Of a DNA stretch of 5,255 nucleotides, positions 1 through 5,255 are shown one piece after another (positions within the stretch are counted from its first letter, which is position 1; each line of letters starts with the position of its first letter). The DNA lies in the NCBI GenBank assembly GCA_017443885.1, contig JAFSXW010000068.1, positions 1-5,255 on the forward strand, read 5' to 3'. The position numbers were made by a program, and so were the translations under genes. The notes under the pieces are model-generated. The model was not told where the DNA came from. It saw nothing but the letters and a program-made list of their open reading frames with translations, and searched no databases. Source of the DNA: Clostridia bacterium (GTDB lineage Bacteria > Bacillota > Clostridia > Christensenellales > UBA1242).

Positions 1-1
1 G

Positions 2-3000
2 ATGGCGTTTGCAGAAAGAATGCAAGAAATTAAGTCGCCAGGGCAAACAGATGAAAGGCAATTTATAGATAGATTAAACACCTTTGAATTTAACGCCGAG
101 GATTATAGTTCTCCAGAGCAAACAGAGGAAGAACAAACTGAGTTTAATAATAGTGGCACAAATGAAAACAACTCTAGCGAATTAACAAATGGCGATGAAG
201 CGGGAAAGGAGAATAACAATGATGCAGAAGTTTTAAATGTTGATAGTGCTTATGATCAAGCAATAGAAAATGCAAGCAGTTTAGATCCATTTTTTGCCGG
301 CATTAACAACACACGAACTCAAGAGCTAGAAAATAACAACGAAGATGTTAATGAAGATGAAAATGTGTCTACCGAAGAAGAGCCTGAGCCAGAATTAGAA
401 GAATTGCAAAGCGAGCAAAACCAAGAAGATTCTGTTGAAAGTGTTGAAGAAGGGCCAGAATTAGATGAACAAACTGGTGAAGAATTAGATGAAGAATTAG
501 AAGATGAAACTGAAACTGAGAATTTAGCTAGTGAAGAAGAATTAGAACAAGATAAGCTTGATAACGCAGAAAACGCTCAGCAAGAAAATAATATAAATTA
601 CGCTGGTGAAGTGCCATACCCTTATGCTATGCAACCATATCAGGCACCTTACATGTTTAGCCCATATAGTCCTTATATTCAGCCACAGTTTGCAAATAGC
701 AATGAACCAATTGCAACAAACTCAAGGTCTAGTGCTGGAGATTTAGAGCAACAAAGATTTAACAATATGACAAATCAGGAATTATCACGATATGTTAGTT
801 TTGTTAAAGATAATGCTAAAACTTCACAAACAGGTGTTGTGAGTGGATATTATGAAGCAACAAACGGAACACGAGTTGAAGATGCAATTCGTGCAACTAT
901 TTCAAGCCTTAACAGGAGCAATGCAAACGAAGCCACATTAAAAGATATTAGTGGCATAGATTTAAACATTTCAAGATTTAATAGTGCAGATGAAGTGTTT
1001 GGGGCATACGAAAAACTACGCCGAGAAAATGTTCCTATTGCAACAAGAACTAATAATAACAATCAAAGCGAAAGCGAAAAAGTTGAGCAGAAGGAAGATG
1101 TAAATTTACCTTCTACCACTCAAAGAAATAAAACCAAAGTTGAAGAGCAACGCCAAGAAAATCGAAATGCATTTAAAGTTGGCAGAAAAAATGTTTCTAA
1201 AGACGAAGCCATAGAAATAATGAATAGCACTATGGAAGAAGACTATAATGGCAAATTTAAAGAAATTAATGCTAGCGATTTTGAAGCAATAGAAAAAGAT
1301 GTTAGCATTGAATATGAAGCAATTAAGAATATTAATCCTGCCACAACCAATGAAGAAGATTATTTAGAGCAACTTTATAGAGCATCTTATGATAAAGCCG
1401 TGTGCGACTATTATGGAAGATTTGTTCCAAGAAAATATGCTTCAAATAATGAAAATAATGCAGAAAGAATTTTGTCGAGCATGGATGCAAAAATTGCCCA
1501 CGAAAAAGATGTTACTAAATTTAGTTATGATGAGCTTATTCAAAAGAAGAGCGAACTAACATATAAACGCAAGGCTTATGAAGCATTGTATCAACTAGGG
1601 GCATTTAATGAATTAGAGAAAGAAAAGTTGGCTGTGATTAGTGAAAAGATTGAAGATGCAAGAGAAAAAACTGCTCAGGTTGAAGATGAATTAGTTTCTC
1701 GCAGAGCAAGCACAAAAGAAGCTGTTGCTTCAAAAATTGAAAATATTATCAACAACAAACAATTTGCTAAAATTGAAGCAGAAGATTTAAAGCGCGCAAA
1801 AGTTAGTGTGAAGGAAACTATTAAAACCACAACAAACGAACTAAGCAAAGAAAAGAAAAACACTCCAAAAGCACCAAAGAAGAAAGCTCCAGAAGAAGAA
1901 AAACTTGCATATAAAGATGCTATGGCAACATATAACGCAAAATGTGAAGCTATGCAAGCAGAAATTGATAGAAATGAGGAAATTAGCATTCTATTTGATG
2001 CATATAATTTCTATAAATCGAACAATTATAAAACAGAATCACAAATCAGTGAAAGTTTAGACTCGGCAAGTTTGAGCGACAGCACTCTTCTTATTTTGGA
2101 AGCTATGTTTAAGGGCTCAGATGGCAAAAATACTCCAAAATCAAAACTTGTTAGAAGCTTTTTATCAGACCCAAAACTAGAAGCAGTGAAAAGTGTTAAT
2201 ATTGCTAAATTAAACGAAATAAGGCAAGAAGATTTAAAAGAACAAAAGAAATCTCCTGCAAAGAAGTTAGATAGCAAAAAAGAAGAAGATAACAAACAAG
2301 AGCAAAACGCTAAAAAGGAAGAATCACAACAAAAGCCAAATGAAAAAGAAATAATAAATAACAATTTATCTTTCGAAGATAATGAGCCAGCAAAGGTGAA
2401 AACTTCTAAAAAGGGTGATGCTCGTGTGCTGGTTGAAGACGGCAAAAAGAAAACGCCTAAAACTAGAAAAAACAAGCAGGTTTTAGTTGATGAAGGTTTA
2501 ATAGAAAAAGCCGATGACGCAACAAAAGATGCCGAAGCATTATTAGGGCAACTCGAAAAGGCACAGAAGGAAGCAGAAACATTGGCTCAACAAAAAAATA
2601 GTGCCACTTTAAACCCAGAAAGTGTGGAAAATGAAAAAGAAGAAGTTGCAAGCAAACATAATGCTGTGGATACTAAAAAAACTTTAAGCCCAAAAGAGAC
2701 GAATGAAGAACCTTTGCGTAAAGTTAAAAAAGCGTCTGTAGAGGCAAGCAAAGAAGCTAAGGAAAAATTAATTAAAGAAGAGCAATCAGACAAGTTAAAA
2801 GAAAAAAACAGTGTTGACATGGCAGTTAAAGAAGAGCCAAAAAGCACGGCAGTTATCCCATACGAAAATCAGCCAACAGCAGTTGTTTTATATAAAAACA
2901 AGCCAACAGCAGAATCTATAAGCAAAAAGAAATCAACAGCAGTTGTGCCTTATAATCCACGAGCAATAAGTTTACAACCATTAGATGAAGAAGACGACTT

Positions 3001-3010
3001 ATCTAAATAA
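2..3010 (+). CDS. Very large low-complexity, probably cytoplasmic protein of unknown function (possibly 5'-partial)
   Basis: I do not recognise this protein. The frame runs 1,002 codons to TAA. The visible ATG at position 2 sits on the window edge, so no ribosome site can be judged and the real start may lie further left. Blocks in order: residues 1-105, polar and Asn/Glu-rich; 106-184, strongly acidic with no Lys or Arg; 205-230, six Pro-Tyr pairs; about 245-348, likely folded and helical; 350-395, polar linker; about 396-740, mainly helical with heptad-like Lys/Glu/Leu stretches around 505-620 that suggest coiled coil; 741-947, Lys/Glu-rich with TPK/SPK-type motifs; 948-987, a four-copy decapeptide repeat; then an acidic tail (DEEDD). 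There is no signal peptide, membrane span, Trp, or nucleotide-binding or catalytic motif that I can see, and only two Cys (468, 648). A scaffold or cytoskeleton-like role is conceivable but is only inference. It ends at its own terminator, separate from prfB. The length of uninterrupted frame makes it a real gene. Confidence 0.85.
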   Translation: MAFAERMQEIKSPGQTDERQFIDRLNTFEFNAEDYSSPEQTEEEQTEFNNSGTNENNSSELTNGDEAGKENNNDAEVLNVDSAYDQAIENASSLDPFFAGINNTRTQELENNNEDVNEDENVSTEEEPEPELEELQSEQNQEDSVESVEEGPELDEQTGEELDEELEDETETENLASEEELEQDKLDNAENAQQENNINYAGEVPYPYAMQPYQAPYMFSPYSPYIQPQFANSNEPIATNSRSSAGDLEQQRFNNMTNQELSRYVSFVKDNAKTSQTGVVSGYYEATNGTRVEDAIRATISSLNRSNANEATLKDISGIDLNISRFNSADEVFGAYEKLRRENVPIATRTNNNNQSESEKVEQKEDVNLPSTTQRNKTKVEEQRQENRNAFKVGRKNVSKDEAIEIMNSTMEEDYNGKFKEINASDFEAIEKDVSIEYEAIKNINPATTNEEDYLEQLYRASYDKAVCDYYGRFVPRKYASNNENNAERILSSMDAKIAHEKDVTKFSYDELIQKKSELTYKRKAYEALYQLGAFNELEKEKLAVISEKIEDAREKTAQVEDELVSRRASTKEAVASKIENIINNKQFAKIEAEDLKRAKVSVKETIKTTTNELSKEKKNTPKAPKKKAPEEEKLAYKDAMATYNAKCEAMQAEIDRNEEISILFDAYNFYKSNNYKTESQISESLDSASLSDSTLLILEAMFKGSDGKNTPKSKLVRSFLSDPKLEAVKSVNIAKLNEIRQEDLKEQKKSPAKKLDSKKEEDNKQEQNAKKEESQQKPNEKEIINNNLSFEDNEPAKVKTSKKGDARVLVEDGKKKTPKTRKNKQVLVDEGLIEKADDATKDAEALLGQLEKAQKEAETLAQQKNSATLNPESVENEKEEVASKHNAVDTKKTLSPKETNEEPLRKVKKASVEASKEAKEKLIKEEQSDKLKEKNSVDMAVKEEPKSTAVIPYENQPTAVVLYKNKPTAESISKKKSTAVVPYNPRAISLQPLDEEDDLSK
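317..553 (+). other. Acidic low-complexity segment (residues 106-184 of the large protein)
   Basis: By direct count, 38 of 79 residues are Glu or Asp and none is Lys or Arg. The DNA contains repeated short units such as gaattaga(t/a)gaa between about 390 and 550, consistent with growth by slippage of GAA/GAT-rich DNA. Such a segment is expected to be disordered. It contrasts with the Lys-rich C-terminal arm of the same protein. Confidence 0.8.
614..691 (+). other. Pro-Tyr-rich segment (residues 205-230 of the large protein)
   Basis: Six Pro-Tyr dipeptides occur in 26 residues (at 205, 207, 212, 216, 221 and 224), interspersed with Gln, Met, Phe and Ser. The segment separates the acidic arm from the first probably folded block. 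Aromatic, proline-rich stretches of this kind often act as flexible, self-associating linkers or as ligands for small binding domains. No function is shown here. Confidence 0.7.
2843..2962 (+). repeat. Four tandem 30-bp units encoding a degenerate decapeptide near the C terminus
   Basis: Four consecutive in-frame units of exactly 30 bp start at 2843, 2873, 2903 and 2933. They encode STAVIPYENQ, PTAVVLYKNK, PTAESISKKK and STAVVPYNPR. The pattern is (S/P)-T-A-V-(V/I)-(P/L)-Y-x-x-x; the third unit keeps only the Pro-Thr-Ala head. At DNA level the core (c/t)caacagcag is the same in units 2, 3 and 4, while unit 1 has agcacggcag. The units are diverged, so this is an old duplication kept in frame, not recent slippage. 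It lies 15 residues before the end of the large protein. Confidence 0.85.
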
Positions 3011-3018
3011 TATGAATT

Positions 3019-3043
3019 ACCCTAGGTGTTCCTAGGGTTTTTT
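3019..3043 (+). terminator. Intrinsic (Rho-independent) terminator after the large gene
   Basis: CCCTAGG (3020-3026) pairs perfectly with CCTAGGG (3031-3037) around a four-base TGTT loop, and A3019 can add an eighth pair with T3038. A run of six T follows directly (3038-3043). It starts 9 bases after the TAA of the large gene, which places it to end that transcript and to insulate the prfB unit. The stem is palindromic but the T tract is only on the right; its left side is not A-rich, so it reads best as a + strand terminator. Confidence 0.9.
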
Positions 3044-3044
3044 A

Positions 3045-3073
3045 TTGCTTTTTTGGCGCCTAAATGATATAAT
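3045..3073 (+). promoter_or_regulatory. Probable sigma-70/SigA-type promoter for prfB-tsaD
   Basis: A perfect TATAAT lies at 3068-3073 and is preceded by TG at 3065-3066, giving an extended -10 (TGnTATAAT). Exactly 17 bases upstream is TTGCTT (3045-3050), which matches the first three bases of the TTGACA consensus. It begins two bases after the T tract of the preceding terminator, as expected for a new transcription unit. With normal spacing, the +1 base would be A3080, the first base of the prfB start codon, which predicts a leaderless mRNA. Confidence 0.75.
3051..3064. promoter_or_regulatory. Imperfect palindrome around GGCGCC inside the promoter spacer (candidate operator)
   Basis: TTTTGGCGCCTAAA is a 14-bp inverted repeat with one mismatched pair (T3054/T3061) around the perfect palindrome GGCGCC (3055-3060). 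It occupies the space between the -35 and -10 elements, where a bound protein would block RNA polymerase. An all-GC hexamer stands out in such AT-rich DNA. It is short, so chance remains a real possibility, and no regulator can be named. Confidence 0.25.
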
Positions 3074-3079
3074 AAAAAT

Positions 3080-4165
3080 ATGGAAGCAAAGGAGCAAATT
3101 TCAGAATTTATTTTAAAGGCAGAAAGTGTTTTACACTGCCTTAATATTGATAAACTTGAAGAAGAGCAAAAAATTTTAGAAAGTAATGTTTTAGATTTTG
3201 AAAGCATGCAAAATGCTTCTTTTAAAAAACAAGTTTTATCTAGAAAAAAAGAAGTAGATAATTTTGTTGATGCCTTTAAAAAGATTTCTAATTTAGTAGC
3301 TCTTGCTAGCGAAATAGATATAAGTGATGCAGAAATGTTAAACCTTTTATTAGAAGAAATTAAAGAAAATGAAAGCGTGCTAGAAAATTTAGAAATAAGT
3401 TTATTATATTCGGGTGAAAATGATAACTGTGAAGCCTTAATAGAAATTCATAGTGGCGCTGGCGGAGAGGATGCTCAAGATTGGGCAGAATTGCTAGCAG
3501 AAATGTATATTAAATTTGCACAAAACAATGGATATAATGTGCTTGTTTTAGATAAAAGCCTTGGTGATGGTGCTGGAATTAAAAGTGAAACAATTAAAGT
3601 TGGTGGATTGCATGCTTATGGAAATTTAAAGCACGAAACGGGCATTCACAGGCTTGTGAGAATTAGTCCGTTTGATAGCGGAGCACGAAGGCATACTTCG
3701 TTTGCTAGTGTTAGCGTTTTTCCAGTGATAGACGATTCTATTAATATAGATATAAGGCCGGAAGATATTAAGATAGACACTTTTAGAAGTGGTGGTGCTG
3801 GTGGGCAAAATGTAAACAAAACGGAAAGTGCCGTAAGAATTACTCATATTAAAACAGGGCTTGTGGTTAGTTGCCAAAATGAAAGAAGCCAAATTCAAAA
3901 TAAAACAGAGGCGTTAAAAATTCTTGCTTCTAAATTATATCTTCTTGAAAAAGCCGAAAAGAATAAAGAAAAAGATAAAATTTTAGAACTGCAAAAGAAA
4001 ATAGAGTGGGGAAATCAAATAAGAAGTTATGTTTTTGCTCCCTACACACTAGTGAAAGATTTAAGAACTGGCTATGAAACTAGCAGTGTGCAGAAAGTGA
4101 TGGCGGGCAACATAGAAGAATTTATTAAAGCCGAACTTAAATATTTTGCAAAAAATAAAAATTAA
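3080..4165 (+). CDS. prfB: Peptide chain release factor 2 (RF2), encoded without a programmed frameshift
   Basis: Class I release factor that reads UAA and UGA in the ribosomal A site and triggers hydrolysis of peptidyl-tRNA. It has 361 residues (E. coli RF2 has 365). Seen here: a helical N-terminal domain to about residue 110; GAGGEDAQDW at 126-135; the RF2 stop-codon recognition tripeptide SPF at 196-198, where RF1 would have PxT; and the catalytic GGQ at 241-243 within SGGAGGQNVNKTESAVRITH. The position equivalent to E. coli residue 246 is Ser237. The C-terminal WGNQIRSY and KDLRTGYET blocks are intact. The start is forced: in frame, TGA lies at 3065-3067 and no start codon falls between it and ATG 3080, while the next Met is residue 43. 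There is no Shine-Dalgarno upstream, fitting leaderless initiation. Where many bacteria carry CTT-TGA-C, this gene reads CTT-AAT-ATT-GAT (codons 21-24), so the usual autoregulatory frameshift is absent. First gene of an operon with tsaD. Confidence 0.97.
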   Translation: MEAKEQISEFILKAESVLHCLNIDKLEEEQKILESNVLDFESMQNASFKKQVLSRKKEVDNFVDAFKKISNLVALASEIDISDAEMLNLLLEEIKENESVLENLEISLLYSGENDNCEALIEIHSGAGGEDAQDWAELLAEMYIKFAQNNGYNVLVLDKSLGDGAGIKSETIKVGGLHAYGNLKHETGIHRLVRISPFDSGARRHTSFASVSVFPVIDDSINIDIRPEDIKIDTFRSGGAGGQNVNKTESAVRITHIKTGLVVSCQNERSQIQNKTEALKILASKLYLLEKAEKNKEKDKILELQKKIEWGNQIRSYVFAPYTLVKDLRTGYETSSVQKVMAGNIEEFIKAELKYFAKNKN

Positions 4166-4168
4166 GGG
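4164..4168 (+). promoter_or_regulatory. Ribosome binding site deciding the tsaD start
   Basis: AAGGG overlaps the prfB stop codon (TAA 4163-4165) and lies 5 bases before ATG 4174. A GTG at 4168, also in frame, overlaps this site and so cannot use it, which favours ATG 4174. The overlap suggests translational coupling between prfB and tsaD. Confidence 0.65.
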
Positions 4169-4173
4169 TGTAT

Positions 4174-5196
4174 ATGAAAAATAAAAAAGATATTTTAATA
4201 CTTGGAATAGAAAGCAGTTGCGACGACACAAGCATTAGTGTTGTTAAAAATGGGCGAGAAATACTATCTAATGTTATTTCTAGCCAGATAGATATTCACA
4301 CGCTTTATGGTGGGGTTGTGCCTGAAATAGCAAGCCGAAATCATCTTAAAAATATTGGGGCTGTTTATAATGAGGCGCTTAAAAAAGCAGGGGTTACACT
4401 AGATGATATTGATGCCATAGCTGTAACTTATGGCGCTGGGCTTCTTGGCTCTTTAATTGTTGGTGTTAACTTTGCAAAGGGCCTAGCTTATGCTAGCGGG
4501 AAGCCTCTTATTGCCGTCAACCACATAGAAGGTCATATTGCAGGCAATTATTTAACATATAAAGATTTAGAGCCACCATTTATGTGCTTAATTGTGTCTG
4601 GTGGGCACACTGCTCTTTGTGAAATGAAAAACTACACCACAAGAAAACTGGTTGGCACAACCAGCGATGATGCTATTGGCGAAGCCTTTGATAAAGTGGC
4701 AAGGGAGTGTGGGCTTAGTTATCCCGGTGGCCCAAGTGTTCAAAAAGAGGCACAAAAAGGGCAAACAAATATAAAGTTTATAACAAAACCCCAAAACTAT
4801 AAAGATTTTAATTTTAGTTATAGTGGGCTAAAAACGGCTGTTGTTAATTATATTCATAATAAAAAACAAAAGGGCGAAGAAATAAATGTGCCAGATATTT
4901 GTGCTTCGTTTGAAAAAGAAGCAACCGACCAAGTTGCCCACAAGGCAATAAATGCTTGCCTAGCAAAAAAACAGAAAAAATTAGTTATAAGTGGCGGAGT
5001 AAGTGCAAATCTTGCATTAAGAAAAACACTAGATAATCTTGCCAAAGAAAATGGCATAAATGTTTATTACCCAGAGCTTATTTTATGCACAGATAACGCA
5101 GCCATGATAGCAAGTGCGGGGTATTACAACTATATTAATAAAAAAGGAATAGCAAACCCTAAAAATTTAGCCCCAACAAGCACTATTGCTCTTTAA
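4174..5196 (+). CDS. tsaD: tRNA N6-adenosine threonylcarbamoyltransferase TsaD (Kae1/YgjD family)
   Basis: Transfers the threonylcarbamoyl group from threonylcarbamoyl-AMP to A37 of tRNAs that read ANN codons, working with TsaB and TsaE in the cytoplasm. From ATG 4174 it has 340 residues, close to the 337 of E. coli TsaD. Family signatures, in order: GIESSCDDT at 11-19; GGVVPEIASRNH at 46-57; the metal-binding HxxxH as H117 and H121 (NHIEGH); the nucleotide-binding VSGGHT at 141-146; GTTSDDAIGEAFDKVAR from 161; the FSYSGLKT block; ISGGVSANLALR from 272; and the metal-binding Asp as D307 in CTDNAAMIA. All key residues are present, so it should be active. The upstream GTG at 4168 would add two residues but overlaps the ribosome site. 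It follows prfB by 8 bases and is probably cotranscribed from the 3045 promoter. tsaB and tsaE are not in this window. Confidence 0.97.
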   Translation: MKNKKDILILGIESSCDDTSISVVKNGREILSNVISSQIDIHTLYGGVVPEIASRNHLKNIGAVYNEALKKAGVTLDDIDAIAVTYGAGLLGSLIVGVNFAKGLAYASGKPLIAVNHIEGHIAGNYLTYKDLEPPFMCLIVSGGHTALCEMKNYTTRKLVGTTSDDAIGEAFDKVARECGLSYPGGPSVQKEAQKGQTNIKFITKPQNYKDFNFSYSGLKTAVVNYIHNKKQKGEEINVPDICASFEKEATDQVAHKAINACLAKKQKKLVISGGVSANLALRKTLDNLAKENGINVYYPELILCTDNAAMIASAGYYNYINKKGIANPKNLAPTSTIAL

Positions 5197-5203
5197 GAAG
5201 GAA

Positions 5204-5209
5204 AAAGGA
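5204..5209 (+). promoter_or_regulatory. Ribosome binding site of the last, partial gene
   Basis: AAAGGA ends 6 bases before ATG 5216, a standard Shine-Dalgarno spacing. It lies in the 19-base gap after the tsaD stop. The gap has no terminator hairpin, so transcription should continue from tsaD into the next gene. Confidence 0.6.
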
Positions 5210-5215
5210 TAAAAT

Positions 5216-5255
5216 ATGGAAGTAAAAGATAACGAAATTTATTTTTCAAAAATAA
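5216..5255 (+). CDS. Start of a third operon gene, truncated by the window edge
   Basis: Thirteen codons are visible: MEVKDNEIYFSKI, then one base to the window end. The ATG has a good Shine-Dalgarno upstream, lies 19 bases after tsaD on the same strand, and has no terminator before it, so it probably belongs to the prfB-tsaD operon. Too little is visible to assign a family; the start is polar and shows no signal peptide. Confidence 0.6.
   Translation, partial: MEVKDNEIYFSKI

Noticed and set aside
390..550. CRISPR-like or mobile repeat in the GAA/GAT-rich stretch
   Set aside because: The repeats are short, irregular and in frame; they reflect an acidic low-complexity protein segment with no spacers or inverted ends.
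1240..2010. Isolated TATAAT hexamers inside the large gene
   Set aside because: Such hexamers are expected by chance in DNA this AT-rich, and none has a supporting -35 element with a gene start behind it.
1675..2847. Several minus-strand open frames opposite the large gene (about 1675-1989, 2026-2475, 2587-2847)
   Set aside because: Their Phe/Leu/Ser-rich translations are what the complement of GAA/AAA-rich coding DNA gives. They resemble membrane proteins only by composition and have no convincing ribosome sites.
3088..3100. Internal AAAGGAG at the beginning of prfB serving an ATT start
   Set aside because: The ATT codon lies only three bases after GGAG, too close for initiation, and ATT starts are very rare; ATG 3080 is the first start in the frame.
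3135..3160. A hidden RF2 frameshift site
   Set aside because: The frame is open through the region and aligns continuously with RF2, so no shift is needed.
3080..4165. Release factor 1 (prfA) instead of RF2
   Set aside because: The codon-recognition tripeptide is SPF, the RF2 type, not the PxT of RF1.
4168..4176. GTG 4168 as the tsaD start
   Set aside because: It overlaps the AAGGG ribosome site, whereas ATG 4174 is correctly spaced and matches the family's N-terminal length.
3626..5057. Minus-strand open frames inside prfB and tsaD
   Set aside because: They lie wholly opposite strongly conserved coding regions and show no family features; they are shadows.

Overview
This 5,255-base window is AT-rich bacterial DNA in which every supportable gene lies on the + strand. 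The codon choice, the Shine-Dalgarno sites before tsaD and the last gene, and the protein sequences fit a low-GC member of the Bacillota (Firmicutes) or a near relative, probably an uncultured clostridial or bacilli-like lineage. That placement is an inference from composition and family resemblance. A release factor 2 gene is present and the two conserved tryptophans in it are TGG, so TGA is a real stop codon here. This argues against Mycoplasma-type Mollicutes, which read TGA as Trp and lack RF2.

Layout. (1) Positions 2-3010 hold one very long open frame (1,002 codons) for a protein I do not recognise. It is mostly low complexity and is organised in blocks: an acidic N-terminal arm, a short Pro-Tyr-rich segment, two probably folded helical blocks, a Lys/Glu-rich C-terminal arm, and a four-copy ten-residue tandem repeat just before the end. 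It has no tryptophan, two cysteines, no signal peptide and no membrane segment. Its true start may lie left of the window. (2) Positions 3019-3043 are a clear intrinsic terminator that ends this unit. (3) Positions 3045-3079 carry a promoter (TTGCTT, 17 bp, extended TGATATAAT) placed so that the predicted first transcribed base is the A of the next ATG. (4) Positions 3080-4165 encode peptide chain release factor 2 (prfB), and positions 4174-5196 encode TsaD, the t6A tRNA-modification enzyme. The two are nearly contiguous and probably cotranscribed. (5) A third gene of the same operon starts at 5216 and runs off the right edge.

How the genes work together. prfB and tsaD both serve translational fidelity: RF2 ends translation at UAA/UGA, and TsaD helps make the t6A37 base of ANN-decoding tRNAs. 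The large first gene is in a separate transcription unit, and nothing in the sequence ties it functionally to the other two. The two most noteworthy points are the unfamiliar, modular giant protein with its C-terminal repeats, and the unusual control layout of prfB: no programmed frameshift site, no Shine-Dalgarno, an apparently leaderless mRNA, and a palindrome inside the promoter spacer. I see no RNA gene, mobile element or CRISPR array.
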